DNA of 64,000 bases from Bacteroidota bacterium (lineage in GTDB: Bacteria; Bacteroidota; Bacteroidia; Chitinophagales; Chitinophagaceae). The stretch spans positions 1-64,000 of the forward strand of contig JAKQEA010000100.1 in the NCBI GenBank assembly GCA_029558715.1, in the 5' to 3' direction. The notes under the pieces were generated by a model that was not told the origin of the DNA, did not search any database, and was given only the letters and a program-made list of their open reading frames with translations. This document shows, one piece after another, positions 45,261 through 54,772 of this stretch. Numbering within the stretch: the first letter of the stretch is position 1; each line of letters begins with the position of its first letter. A program made the position numbers and the translations under genes.

Positions 45261-45478
45261 ACAAAATGGAATTTTTATTATTAAAATGATGGATTAGTAA
45301 CTTTTTTTCATAAACCGGCCGCAAGTTATTTCAGTAGTTGCAAGCCAAATGAATAAATCCTGTTAAAACGTCCGGAACACAAGTTTTCGAAAACCGTGCC
45401 AGAATGAAACAGCCAGTTCCGGGGAGAGTTATTTTTTTTGTTCTTAATGCAACCTGAAAGCCTGTATCTTAGCGGCTT

Positions 45479-46477
45479 ATGAGTGTGGAAAAGATAATTT
45501 CAGACTGGAAAAAGAAGCTGTTCAAGCCGGTTTATTGGCTGGAGGGAGAAGAGGAGTACTTTATCGATAAAGTCATCGAATTTGCCGAGCATCACATATT
45601 AGATGAGAGCCAGGCATCATTTAATTTAACTGTTTTTTATGGGAAGGACGCCAACTGGGCGGATGTACTGAATGCCTGTCGCCGCTATCCGATGTTTTCG
45701 GAACGACAGGTTGTCATTCTCAAAGAGGCCCAGCAAATGAAGGATGTGGAGAAGCTGGAACCATATATTGAAAACCCACTCGTTTCCACAGTGTTCGTTG
45801 TCTCTTACAAGGAAAAAAAACTTGATGCAAGGAAGAAGTTCGCAAAACTGGTGAAGGAAAAAGGTGTGTTGGTGACTACTAAGAAATTGTACGATAAAGA
45901 TGTTCCCGGCTGGATACAGGAGTTGGTTCATTCCAAGGGGCTCACTATTACACCTAAGGGACTTGCATTGCTGGCGGATCATATTGGTAATGATCTGACC
46001 CGGATAGAGAATGAAATAGGTAAACTTTCTGTTAACCTTGGTAAAAGGACCAATATTACGGAAGACGATATCGAACAATATATCGGGGTAAGTAAAGATT
46101 ATAATGTTTTTGAGTTACAATCTGCGCTGGCAGCAAAGGATCTGCCCCGTGCTATACGGATCATACAATATTTTGAGGCAAATCCCAAAGCGGGACCAAT
46201 ACAATTGATACTACCATCTTTATACAGCTTTTTCAGCAAGGTATTTATGGTTTTTGGGGCTGGCACCACAGATGAAAAAACGATTGCTGCAAGCATTGGT
46301 GTTAATCCATATTTCATGAAAGATTATACACAGGCTGCAAGGCTCTATACTTATCCCGGAGTCGAAAAGGTCTTATTATTACTTCATCAGTATAATCTTA
46401 GAAGTGTAGGTATAGGAAGTAATTCTGCTGAGGATACATCGCTAATGAAAGAGCTGGTGATAAAAATGCTTACCTGA
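45479..46477 (+). CDS. holA: DNA polymerase III subunit delta
   Basis: Clamp-loader subunit that opens the sliding clamp. The 332-residue protein shows the family pattern KPVYWLEGEEEYFIDKVIEFAE, ACRRYPMFSERQVVILKEAQQMK, VPGWIQELVHSKGLTITPKGLALLADHIGNDLTRIENEIGKL and the C-terminal helical collar domain (FFSKVFMVF, AARLYTYPGVEKVLLLL). Single gene. Confidence 0.95.
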   Translation: MSVEKIISDWKKKLFKPVYWLEGEEEYFIDKVIEFAEHHILDESQASFNLTVFYGKDANWADVLNACRRYPMFSERQVVILKEAQQMKDVEKLEPYIENPLVSTVFVVSYKEKKLDARKKFAKLVKEKGVLVTTKKLYDKDVPGWIQELVHSKGLTITPKGLALLADHIGNDLTRIENEIGKLSVNLGKRTNITEDDIEQYIGVSKDYNVFELQSALAAKDLPRAIRIIQYFEANPKAGPIQLILPSLYSFFSKVFMVFGAGTTDEKTIAASIGVNPYFMKDYTQAARLYTYPGVEKVLLLLHQYNLRSVGIGSNSAEDTSLMKELVIKMLT

Positions 46478-46563
46478 ACAGTCTCTTCAGTATTGTCCTA
46501 AATTCCCTTTCTTTGTGCAACGGATTAAAAGTCCTATTCATCTCCTGATAAATTTATAAATAA

Positions 46564-47313
46564 ATGAAAAAAATCGTTTTCTCTTTAATTACATCTGTTA
46601 CCCTTTTACTTACAAGCTGTCTTGAAACGACCCAGGAAATAACTTTGAACGAAGATGGCAGCGGTACTATCTCAAATACCAATGATATGAGTGCCCTTAT
46701 CGGAATTGCCAAGCAAATGGGAGGGGGGGAAGATATGCAGGGGGCAGACCAGGTAATTGATTCCAGTATTTCAATGGTGGAAGGGGCCGACAGTATACCT
46801 AACCTTACAACAGAAGAAAGAGAGCTGGCGAGAAAAGGTAATCTTCGCTTCAATGTGGACGTTAAGAATGAGAAGTTTCTTACCAGGCTTTCATTTCCGT
46901 TTAAGACACCTGCAGAAATAACTGTGTATAACAAGCTTTCTGGTAAGATAATGGCAGAAACAATGAAAGAACAAATGGGAGAGGGGATGCCTATGGGTGG
47001 TGAAATGCCGGAGCCAAGTTCTTTTGATGATTATTATACTGTTGAGTTTACAAACGGGTTGCTGACAAAAACACTCAATAAAGAAAAATTCGCCAAGGTG
47101 GAAGATGATGAGTACATGAAAAGCATGAAGGAAACTGCTGCAATGGGATTAACTATGAAGGCAAACTATGTTATTAATCTTCCAAGACCGGCTAAAGTTG
47201 CTGAAGGGAAAGGGATCAAATTGTCTGAGGATAAAATGAAGGTAACCATATCTTCAGACCTGGATGATTTCCTGGATGATCCGGTAAAACTTGAATTCAG
47301 AATAGAGTATTAA
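46564..47313 (+). CDS. hypothetical lipoprotein
   Basis: 249 residues with a lipobox (LLTSC, Cys at residue 19). The mature start LETTQEITLNEDGSGTISNTNDMS resembles the beta-strand opening of exported proteins that carry the phrase LNEDGSG; a Met/Gly-rich middle (QMGEGMPMGGEMPEP) and a C-terminal VTISSDLDDFLDDPVKLEFRIEY follow. Function unknown. Ends at a strong terminator shared with ribF. Confidence 0.75.
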   Translation: MKKIVFSLITSVTLLLTSCLETTQEITLNEDGSGTISNTNDMSALIGIAKQMGGGEDMQGADQVIDSSISMVEGADSIPNLTTEERELARKGNLRFNVDVKNEKFLTRLSFPFKTPAEITVYNKLSGKIMAETMKEQMGEGMPMGGEMPEPSSFDDYYTVEFTNGLLTKTLNKEKFAKVEDDEYMKSMKETAAMGLTMKANYVINLPRPAKVAEGKGIKLSEDKMKVTISSDLDDFLDDPVKLEFRIEY

Positions 47314-47324
47314 TAATTAATAGG

Positions 47325-47358
47325 AAAAAGTGGATTGGAAATCAATCCACTTTTTTTT
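47325..47358. terminator. bidirectional terminator between lipoprotein gene and ribF
   Basis: AAAAAGTGGATTG, loop GAAAT, CAATCCACTTTTT. It serves both convergent genes; the ribF stop overlaps its T-run. Confidence 0.85.
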
Positions 47359-48286
47359 ATAATACCTTGAGGCTATCTACTTTATCCTGGTCGATCTGCT
47401 TTACCAGTTCATCCAGGCCATTGAATTTGACTTCCTCCCTGAGATATTTTTTGACAAATACTTTTAAAGTCTGATCATAAATCTCTTTATCAAAGTCAAA
47501 AATATTTACTTCCACCACCCTTTTTTTTCCATCCACCGTTGGCCTGAAACCAATGCTCATCATGCCTTTCAGTTTTTCACTATACCCTTCCGGCTGTGCA
47601 TACACAGCATATATTCCATTGCCAGGGATTATTTTTTCCTCGTCGTTGATTTTGAGGTTAGCAGTAGGGTAACCCAGTTTTCTTCCCAGCTTGTCTCCAT
47701 GTATTACTTTCCCTGAAAAGAAAAAATCATAGCCGAGTAGTTTATCTGCAGTAGCTATATCGTTATGCAGTATGGCTTGTCTTATATTGGTAGAGCTGAT
47801 GGATATGTTTTCCAGTATATGCTTGGGTATTTCTTTTAAGTGATAGTTATATTCGACAGCTTTTTTTTCAAGCAAACGATAATCACCCATCCTGTCACGA
47901 CCGAAGCGATGATCGTAACCAATAATGATGGAATGAGGATGAAATTTGTCCACCAGGAAATCTTTGATATAATCTTCGGCAGACTGGTTGGCAAAAGCAT
48001 CGGTGAATGGTACTACCACAAGATGGTCTATACCCAACTGTGCAAGTAAGTCGATCCTCTCGGTTAGCGTATTGATGAGCCGGATGCCGAGTATAGCGGA
48101 AGAAACCACCTTTCGGGGATGCGGATGAAAGGTAATAATTACAGTTTCACCATTTTGGCTTTTTGCCTCTGTTTTCAATTTATCGATGATCTGGCGGTGT
48201 CCCATATGCACCCCATCGAAGGTACCAATGGTGATAATGGCATTTCTGAAAACGGGTAATTGTTCAATGTCGTAATGTACCTGCAT
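47357..48286 (-). CDS. ribF: bifunctional riboflavin kinase / FAD synthetase
   Basis: Makes FMN from riboflavin and FAD from FMN. 309 residues: N-terminal nucleotidyltransferase domain (TIGTFDGVHMGHRQII, FHPHPRKV, IIIGYDHRFGRDRMGDY, SSTNIRQAI) and C-terminal riboflavin kinase domain from about residue 185 (GKVIHGDKLGRKLGYPTANL, GIYAVYA, VEVNIFDFDKEIY). Single gene on this strand. Confidence 0.96.
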   Translation of the reverse strand: MQVHYDIEQLPVFRNAIITIGTFDGVHMGHRQIIDKLKTEAKSQNGETVIITFHPHPRKVVSSAILGIRLINTLTERIDLLAQLGIDHLVVVPFTDAFANQSAEDYIKDFLVDKFHPHSIIIGYDHRFGRDRMGDYRLLEKKAVEYNYHLKEIPKHILENISISSTNIRQAILHNDIATADKLLGYDFFFSGKVIHGDKLGRKLGYPTANLKINDEEKIIPGNGIYAVYAQPEGYSEKLKGMMSIGFRPTVDGKKRVVEVNIFDFDKEIYDQTLKVFVKKYLREEVKFNGLDELVKQIDQDKVDSLKVL

Positions 48287-48350
48287 AAATTGCTGCGAAG
48301 ATAAATATTAGTCATTAGTAAGCACTGGTAAGTCTTTACGCAGGAATGGT

Positions 48351-48358
48351 TAGTTTTG
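48351..48358 (+). promoter_or_regulatory. candidate -7 element (TAGTTTTG) for purM
   Basis: Exact TAnnTTTG match 16 bp before the purM ATG; -33 element not evident. Confidence 0.4.
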
Positions 48359-48374
48359 CGGCACAAATTTTAGT

Positions 48375-49544
48375 ATGAGCCTGTATTCAAAAAGAGGGGT
48401 TTCTGCACAAAAAGAAGAAGTGCATGCCGCCACCAGAAACCTTGATAAGGGTCTTTATGCAAATGCCTTTTGCAAAATATACCCCGATGTATTGTGTGGA
48501 GATGATGCTTGGGTGAATGTGATGCATGCTGATGGTGCCGGCACCAAAAGTATACTGGCCTATCTGTACTGGAAAGAAACGGGTGATGTATCGGTGTGGA
48601 AAGGCATAGCCCAGGATGCTATTGTAATGAACCTGGACGATCTTCTTTGTGTGGGCATTTATGATAACCTGCTTTTTTCTTCCACTATCGACCGGAACAA
48701 GAATCTAATCCCTGCTGAGGTGCTGGAAGCAGTGATTACCGGAACCCAGGAATTCTTTGATACGATGAAAAATTTCGGTGTCAATATCAGCTTTATGGGA
48801 GGCGAAACAGCTGATGTGGGAGATATAGTAAGAACGATTGCAGTGAACGGAACAATGACTGCCCGCTGGCCCAAATCAAAACTGGTTACCAACGAAAAAA
48901 TAAAGGCAGGTAATGTGATTGTTGGATTGGCAGGTTTTGGACAGGCCAACTATGAGGCATCATATAACAGTGGTCTTGCCAGCAACGGACTGACCAGCGC
49001 CAGGCATGATGTACTGCATAAAACATACGGGGCAAGATTTCCGGAAAGTTATGATACATCACTGGATGAATCGGTGGTATACATCGGCCCACACAGAATG
49101 ACTGATGAAGTGGAGTATGGAGGATTAAAATACGAAGTCGGAAAGTTGTTGCTTTCTCCTACCAGAACTTTTGCCCCTGTGATGAAAGAATTGCTTGAGA
49201 ATCATTTTGAGTCTATACATGGACTCATTCATTGCAGCGGTGGCGGACAAACCAAATGCCTGAAATATGTTCCTGAAAATGTTCGCATCGTAAAAGACAA
49301 TTTGTTCGAACCACCTGTAATTTTCAAACTTATTCAGCAAGCCAGTAAGTCGGATGACAGAGAAATGTACCAGGTATTTAATATGGGTACAAGGGTAGAG
49401 ATTTATACCAACGAAAATGACGTCGATGCTATTATAGCTGTCTCAAAAAATTTTGGTGTGGATGCACAGGTTATCGGAAGAGTGGAGGAGAGCGAAAGAA
49501 AAGAAATGCAGATTAAAAAATCAAATAGTATTCTTACTTACTAG
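48375..49544 (+). CDS. purM: phosphoribosylformylglycinamidine cyclo-ligase (AIR synthase)
   Basis: Fifth step of purine synthesis. The 389-residue protein has the AIR-synthase layout: DGAGTKSILAYLYWKETGD, DAIVMNLDDLLCVGI, FMGGETADVGDIVRTI, and the C-terminal domain with HCSGGGQTKCLKYVP and YQVFNMGTRVEIY. It is longer than enteric PurM (about 345) with a diverged N-terminus, as in Bacteroidota homologues. Its 3' end overlaps the convergent M56-fusion gene by 4 bp. Confidence 0.93.
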   Translation: MSLYSKRGVSAQKEEVHAATRNLDKGLYANAFCKIYPDVLCGDDAWVNVMHADGAGTKSILAYLYWKETGDVSVWKGIAQDAIVMNLDDLLCVGIYDNLLFSSTIDRNKNLIPAEVLEAVITGTQEFFDTMKNFGVNISFMGGETADVGDIVRTIAVNGTMTARWPKSKLVTNEKIKAGNVIVGLAGFGQANYEASYNSGLASNGLTSARHDVLHKTYGARFPESYDTSLDESVVYIGPHRMTDEVEYGGLKYEVGKLLLSPTRTFAPVMKELLENHFESIHGLIHCSGGGQTKCLKYVPENVRIVKDNLFEPPVIFKLIQQASKSDDREMYQVFNMGTRVEIYTNENDVDAIIAVSKNFGVDAQVIGRVEESERKEMQIKKSNSILTY

Positions 49545-52486
49545 TCCACTACATAATAAAAACGAGACGCTATTTTTTTATCTACCCCGTTTTCACGGAT
49601 GATGATCCTGTCAATAGTAATCAGTTTCCCGGCTTTGGAGTTCTTCATTTGGTATAGAGTAGCCTGATTGAATTCATTCCCGGTATTATATATAGATATA
49701 ATTTCCCTGGCATCATTATCAATAGTGAAAGTATAACTGATTACTTCTGTTCCAGGAGGAATTTGTAGCAGTTCCGTGACATTTACTTTTTGAAGGTTGC
49801 TCACAGAAATCTCAGGCCTTTTTAATTTAACCTGAACTCCTTCAATTGGCGGTCTATACTCAGGGACTGTTCTGATTGGAAAAATTATTTCTTTAATTGG
49901 CACTTTTTTATTGCCATCAAGAGTATAAAAGGATAATGTTGAATTATCAGAAATACTGGTCACTGTTATAATAAAATCATTATTATACCTGCTTACAGTG
50001 CCGTGGGGTTTTATATCAGCAGAAATCTTGCTGATATCATATCCAGGGGCATCTATTTTTATAGTGTTATGTATGCCTATATAGAGTATCTTTGGATCCA
50101 GTCTGATAGGTAAGTTACTAGTCAGGAGAGAAGCTGTTTTATTGTAAATAGTGAGGTTTTCTTTGACCTTAACATCTGTAACTGGTGTAATATCAACTAC
50201 CACCACTTCATTCAGCATATTTGTGGGATTGCTTCCTTCAGTTTTGGAAACCTTATCTCCTTTTCCCACTACAAATGTGATGGGTTGTTTCTTATATGCT
50301 TTTACGTGTCTGCCATTCTGAAGGGCAGGAATCCACTTAGGTCCTTTTTTAATTACTCTCATGGCTTCCTCTTCCATGCCATATCCATGTTTGGTAAGTG
50401 ATCTTACGTTAGTAATAAATCCGTCAAGATCAACGATAAACTGGACAATTACCGTATAGGCTCCGGCAGGTGCTTTATTAATGGTGGGTATTGAAGCATT
50501 CAGGTTCCTTTCCAGATAGAGCCTCCATTTAGAATCGCCTCCCGGGAATGAGGGTTCAATTTCAATTTTGTCAAATATTTTATTATCTGTATCAGAAGGT
50601 TTAGTTGTATCTGCCGGCAACGAAGGCAACTCCAATTTCATAACGGTGGCATTTTTAAAAACGGTTACTCCTTTTTTTGCCTCTGCGCCATATAATTTTG
50701 TGGCATATTCATCGTTTTCCGGATAGATAATTATTTGTTTGGCAACAATCTTTTTCCCAAGAATATAATCGTAAGGTTTCTTTTGACCGTTTACAACTAT
50801 TAATGAGTGATTAATATCCGGAACTGCTTTTTTAGAGTCTGATTCAAAGACAATGGAGTCAGCAGAAATATACATTGCATTCTTAGAATCAGTAAAATGT
50901 ATATAGCCAGAAACCCTTCCTTCAACATTCTTTTCAAATAGTTTGTTTATTACCGGAGTAGTGTCCGAAAATATTGCTTTTCTTTCTTCCCAGTCTGTAC
51001 TTTTTTGTTGCATGATATATTGGTCAATTGCCAGCAGTATGCTTTCAGCAATTTTCTCCTGGTTGTCTGTGTTTTTGATGAACTTCAGGTCTTTTTCATT
51101 ACTTATATATCCGCATTCAATTAAGGCAGAGGGGCAATTACTATTTTCAAGCACCCATACAGATTGTTCTTTTTGCTTCGCAACATTATCTACAGTGTAG
51201 TTTTGTGCCAGGTACCCAAGCAGGATAGAGGCCAGTATTTTATTTTCGCTGCCAAAGTTTTTTGCTTTTGAGGGAATAACCACTTCAAACCCTGTTTTTG
51301 TTTTATTGGGTGAGGAATTTACGTGTAGTGATAAGAATAGAGCCGGTTTTTGCTGGTTTCCGAATTCTGACCTTGCTTTTAGTTCCGGAAGTATATCAGT
51401 TTCCCTTGTCAATATAATTTTTATATTCTCATCTTCATTCAATGCCTTTATTTTTTGGGCAATTGCTAACGCAATATCTTTTTCTGCAGTTCCGTCAGTT
51501 GCGATGGCTCCTTTATCTGTACCTCCATGCCCAATATCTATGACAACAGTAACCGGACCATTAGAGCTATCAATAAAAGAGCTCTCCTTTTTGTTTTTGT
51601 AGCTGAAAGCAAAGAGAATCACAGCAAGGGCAGTGAGTGGCAATAGCATCAGTTTCCGTAAATACCGGTGGCTTGTTTTTTTTGAAGAAGTAATCATGGC
51701 TATACGTCTTTTTATCTGGTTATGAAAAAAAGGGTTGACAAGAGATTGATTGGTGTTCAATGCCTGCATCAGTAATAGTTCGGCATACTGCCATTTTGTA
51801 TTTTCTGTTATGGCAAACTGATCGGCCAGGAATTCATGAATGGCTTTTATTTCCTTTTTAATAAGATGGAAAAAGGGATTGATCCAACAAGCTACTGTTA
51901 GCAATTCAAGGTAAATCACATCCCAACTGTGTCGTTGCTCAATATGAAATAACTCATGACGGAATATTTGTTCTCCTTTCTCCGATTGCAATTCAATTTT
52001 CTTATTCCAGAACAGCCAGCGGAAAAAAGAAAAGGGAGTGCCTGGTTCCTCAGTGTTGACAAAATGTATTTTGTCTAATTTCTCAACAGGATTGGTTTTG
52101 ATTATTTTTCTGATTTTCAAAATAGAAAAAATAATTTTCAACAAAATTGTTAAGGCGATAAGTATATAAAATGTAATAGCAAAGTTTTTCCATGTAAACC
52201 ACTCATAATATGTTTTTGGTTTTGTAACTGATATAGCCTTTTCCTCAATACCAGGTGAAGAAATTATCGAAAGCGTATGTAATACAAATGACGAATCGGT
52301 TTCAGCGTCGTTGAAGTATATGGGTATACTCAAAAAAGGGATCGTAATGCTTAAAACCGTTGCAGCCAGCAGGTAAAACCTGTTGTACTTGTGGAATCTT
52401 TTGTTTCGCAATACAAAGTGGTAGTAGCTGTAAAGTATGCAAGAGATGATGATTACCTGGAACCCGTAATAGAATAATGCTGTCAT
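49541..52486 (-). CDS. M56 (BlaR1-type) metallopeptidase fused to zinc amidase, TonB C-terminal and GldM-like domains
   Basis: 981 residues, four modules. (1) Residues 1-300: membrane part with hydrophobic segments near 5-25, 36-56, 103-125 and 279-296, carrying the M56 zinc site HELFH (H177, E178, H181) and HEFLAD (217-222). (2) 311-495: N-acetylmuramoyl-L-alanine amidase (Amidase_3) with all expected zinc/catalytic residues, H320, E335, H388 and E457. (3) About 520-620: a plug-like stretch (EYATKLYGAEAKKGV), then TonB C-terminal domain 635-740. (4) About 795-981: GldM-like C-terminal beta domains. The stop of the BlaI gene overlaps its start by 4 bp, so it should be the membrane sensor that relieves BlaI repression. 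The peptidoglycan-cleaving domain in the sensor position suggests a wall-damage input, which is inference. Confidence 0.85.
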   Translation of the reverse strand: MTALFYYGFQVIIISCILYSYYHFVLRNKRFHKYNRFYLLAATVLSITIPFLSIPIYFNDAETDSSFVLHTLSIISSPGIEEKAISVTKPKTYYEWFTWKNFAITFYILIALTILLKIIFSILKIRKIIKTNPVEKLDKIHFVNTEEPGTPFSFFRWLFWNKKIELQSEKGEQIFRHELFHIEQRHSWDVIYLELLTVACWINPFFHLIKKEIKAIHEFLADQFAITENTKWQYAELLLMQALNTNQSLVNPFFHNQIKRRIAMITSSKKTSHRYLRKLMLLPLTALAVILFAFSYKNKKESSFIDSSNGPVTVVIDIGHGGTDKGAIATDGTAEKDIALAIAQKIKALNEDENIKIILTRETDILPELKARSEFGNQQKPALFLSLHVNSSPNKTKTGFEVVIPSKAKNFGSENKILASILLGYLAQNYTVDNVAKQKEQSVWVLENSNCPSALIECGYISNEKDLKFIKNTDNQEKIAESILLAIDQYIMQQKSTDWEERKAIFSDTTPVINKLFEKNVEGRVSGYIHFTDSKNAMYISADSIVFESDSKKAVPDINHSLIVVNGQKKPYDYILGKKIVAKQIIIYPENDEYATKLYGAEAKKGVTVFKNATVMKLELPSLPADTTKPSDTDNKIFDKIEIEPSFPGGDSKWRLYLERNLNASIPTINKAPAGAYTVIVQFIVDLDGFITNVRSLTKHGYGMEEEAMRVIKKGPKWIPALQNGRHVKAYKKQPITFVVGKGDKVSKTEGSNPTNMLNEVVVVDITPVTDVKVKENLTIYNKTASLLTSNLPIRLDPKILYIGIHNTIKIDAPGYDISKISADIKPHGTVSRYNNDFIITVTSISDNSTLSFYTLDGNKKVPIKEIIFPIRTVPEYRPPIEGVQVKLKRPEISVSNLQKVNVTELLQIPPGTEVISYTFTIDNDAREIISIYNTGNEFNQATLYQMKNSKAGKLITIDRIIIRENGVDKKIASRFYYVVD

Positions 52487-52854
52487 TTTTGCTGGTTTAG
52501 CTGTTTCTTAATTTGTTTGAGCAGCGTTTCCAGTTCTTCCACTGAAATATTGTTCTCCTTTACTAAGTATGAAACTACATTGCTGAAAGAACCTTCAAAA
52601 TAGTTTTTGGCAAGTTGCTTGATACTCTTGCCGGAATATTCTTGCTTGGAAATAAGGGGAGAGTAGCGGTGTTGCCTTCCCAGCACTTCTACCCCAACAA
52701 ATTCTTTTTCAACAAGTATTTTAAGAAGTGTTGCTACAGTGTTCTGATGCGGTTTGGGTGCAGGCATTGCATCTACAATTTCTCTAAGGAAGGCTTTATC
52801 CAATTTCCATAACGACTGCATCACTAGTTCTTCTGCTTTGGTAAGCGGTTTCAT
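52483..52854 (-). CDS. BlaI/MecI family transcriptional repressor
   Basis: A 123-residue winged-helix repressor: KPLTKAEELVMQSLWKLDKAFLREIVDAMP, the recognition region KPHQNTVATLLKILVEKEFVGVEVLGRQHRYSPLI, then the dimerisation helix with a Lys/Gln-rich end. In the known BlaI/BlaR1 systems the membrane peptidase signal leads to cleavage of the repressor at the linker between these parts. It overlaps the M56 fusion by 4 bp and has a perfect 16-bp inverted repeat 29 bp upstream, its likely operator. Confidence 0.93.
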   Translation of the reverse strand: MKPLTKAEELVMQSLWKLDKAFLREIVDAMPAPKPHQNTVATLLKILVEKEFVGVEVLGRQHRYSPLISKQEYSGKSIKQLAKNYFEGSFSNVVSYLVKENNISVEELETLLKQIKKQLNQQK

Positions 52855-52882
52855 CTTTTATGATTTATGAAATCAAATCTAA

Positions 52883-52918
52883 AACTAATTTTTTAGTTAA
52901 ACAACTAAAAAATTAGTT
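52883..52918. promoter_or_regulatory. perfect 16-bp inverted repeat, probable BlaI operator
   Basis: AACTAATTTTTTAGTT and AACTAAAAAATTAGTT separated by AAAC. Each arm is itself a dyad of form ACTA-n6-TAGT, the core known from bla/mec operators, so two repressor dimers could bind side by side. It lies between the divergent blaI-like gene and ftsE, closer to blaI. Confidence 0.8.
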
Positions 52919-52980
52919 AAAGTAAGTTTTTCTGTTTTTTCAGCCTCAGTTTGCTTTATTTTGCACCAAACCCATAAATA

Positions 52981-53670
52981 ATGTCCGAGCCAATCATTGA
53001 ATTGAAAAATGTAAACATTTACCAGGGCAATAATCTCATCTTGCAAGGAGTGAATCTGACAGTAAATAAAGGAGAATTTGTTTACCTGGTAGGTAAGACC
53101 GGCACCGGTAAATCAAGCCTTTTAAAAACCTTATACGGAGAACTGGAATTAAGAGAAGGAGAAGCTACAGTAGCCGGTTTTAACCTGCGGGGTCTTGATT
53201 GGAAAAAAGTACCTTACCTGCGCCGCAATCTGGGAGTGGTGTTCCAGGATTTTCAGCTGCTTACAGACCGTAACGTAAATGATAATCTGAAATTTGTTCT
53301 GCGGGCCACCGGCTGGACGGACGAAAAGCTGATGAATGAAAAAATTGCTGATGTGCTTGATAAAGTAGGGTTGAGGTCAAAAGGATTCAAAATGCCTTTT
53401 GAATTGAGCGGTGGAGAACAGCAACGTATTGATATCGCAAGAGCTTTATTAAACTCCCCCAAGCTTATATTGGCTGATGAACCTACCGGTAATCTTGATC
53501 CTGAAACATCAGATGAGATCATGAACCTGATCTTCCAGATATCCAGGGATTATAATACGGCTGTAGTAATGGCATCTCATGATTATATTGTGGTACAAAA
53601 ATTTCCTGCCCGGATGATAAGAACTGAAAGAGGCCGGGTAATCGATAATGCTACCATAAATATTGAATAA
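52981..53670 (+). CDS. ftsE: FtsE-like ABC transporter ATP-binding protein
   Basis: A 229-residue ABC ATPase: Walker [10 protein letters not shown] (residues 38-46), Q-loop VVFQDFQLL, signature LSGGEQQR, Walker [14 protein letters not shown]-loop ASHD. The sequence [21 protein letters not shown] and the [15 protein letters not shown] region match FtsE, which with FtsX controls peptidoglycan hydrolases at the division septum. ftsX is not adjacent. Its 3' end overlaps the convergent glycosyltransferase by 20 bp. Confidence 0.88.
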   Translation: MSEPIIELKNVNIYQGNNLILQGVNLTVNKGEFVYLVGKTGTGKSSLLKTLYGELELREGEATVAGFNLRGLDWKKVPYLRRNLGVVFQDFQLLTDRNVNDNLKFVLRATGWTDEKLMNEKIADVLDKVGLRSKGFKMPFELSGGEQQRIDIARALLNSPKLILADEPTGNLDPETSDEIMNLIFQISRDYNTAVVMASHDYIVVQKFPARMIRTERGRVIDNATINIE

Positions 53671-54772
53671 GCTGTCTGACATTCATTTCATTGTTAAACG
53701 TATCTGACAGTAATTTTTCCCTTAATCTTTTTTCCTCTTCTGTAAACGGCTGATGATTCAGTTGCATTATTATTGACCCAATGGCATTAGCTGTAGTACC
53801 TGTATGGCAGGCTGCTTCCAGCCCTGTATCCTTTATCATCGCCTCATTTACCACACAATGTCTTCCCTCAAAAAGGGCATGTAAAAGCTTTAATTTAATT
53901 CCAGTGTTACTAAACGCAGGAAGTATATTGATATGAGCCTTCTTGACAAGATCATTTATTTCGGAAGCAGAAGGGTTTGCTACCAGGCATGTGTGCTGGC
54001 AGAGATGAGCCAGCTTTTCTAATCTCCTGGAAGGGTCTTTACCTGCAATGACAAAGGGTATTTTTATCTTTGAAAATACTTTTGTAAGCAGCCATATTGC
54101 TGCTTTCTCATTCTCTGCCACAGAAAGATTGCCATGATATAGACAAAAATTGCCTATTCCTTCAGGAGAATTTACTGTTTTGAAAGGAGTAAATGCAGGA
54201 AGGAAGAAACTGTTTATTAAACCTGCAGTTTTGAAATGGTGCTCATCTTTTTTTGTGATGCAGGCATAAATACTATTCTCTGGTAACTGGCACTCATACT
54301 TTTTAAGAAGGTGACTCTCGAACCAGTAGTATATTTTTTTGAGAATATTGGATGTGGCTGCAGCTAAATGCCTGTAATATTCAGTTTCATTATTATGCAG
54401 ACGTACTACTATTTTTCTGCTGTCCTTATTTATATCCGCCAATATGCCGGTACAATGCACACCTTCCAGCAGAACAGGATAATCATCATGTTGCAGGTTT
54501 TTTATCAGTTCGGTACTCATCCGGGAAGAAACGATATAAGGAATAGAAAATGAAAACCCCTTATGTCCTGTCCTTCTCTCGTATACATGTATGGTTTCGC
54601 AATATTGATTCAGTTCATTAGGATTTCCTCTTTTACCATAGGAAAAATAATGAAGATGAATTCTGATCCCGGCTCTATGTAATGCTTCTATCCTGTAAAG
54701 CATATCAATGGCACCCCCGTAATCGGCCGGCCAGGGTACACCAAAACAGACAATATGTAAGTGCCGGGTCAA
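53651..54772 (-). CDS. glycosyltransferase (GT-B fold)
   Basis: 373 residues resembling GT4-type glycosyltransferases. The N-terminal Rossmann part begins LHIVCFGVPWPADYGGAIDMLYRIEALHRAGI; the C-terminal part has LYHGNLSVAENEKAAIWLL, FVIAGKDPSRRLEKLA, HINILPAFSNTGIKLKLLHALFEGRHCVVNEAM and the TGLE acceptor-side motif. Donor and acceptor are unknown. It overlaps the upstream glycosyltransferase by 4 bp, so the two act in the same polysaccharide or glycolipid pathway. Its last 20 bp overlap the end of ftsE. Confidence 0.82.
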   Translation of the reverse strand: MTRHLHIVCFGVPWPADYGGAIDMLYRIEALHRAGIRIHLHYFSYGKRGNPNELNQYCETIHVYERRTGHKGFSFSIPYIVSSRMSTELIKNLQHDDYPVLLEGVHCTGILADINKDSRKIVVRLHNNETEYYRHLAAATSNILKKIYYWFESHLLKKYECQLPENSIYACITKKDEHHFKTAGLINSFFLPAFTPFKTVNSPEGIGNFCLYHGNLSVAENEKAAIWLLTKVFSKIKIPFVIAGKDPSRRLEKLAHLCQHTCLVANPSASEINDLVKKAHINILPAFSNTGIKLKLLHALFEGRHCVVNEAMIKDTGLEAACHTGTTANAIGSIIMQLNHQPFTEEEKRLREKLLSDTFNNEMNVRQLIQYLW

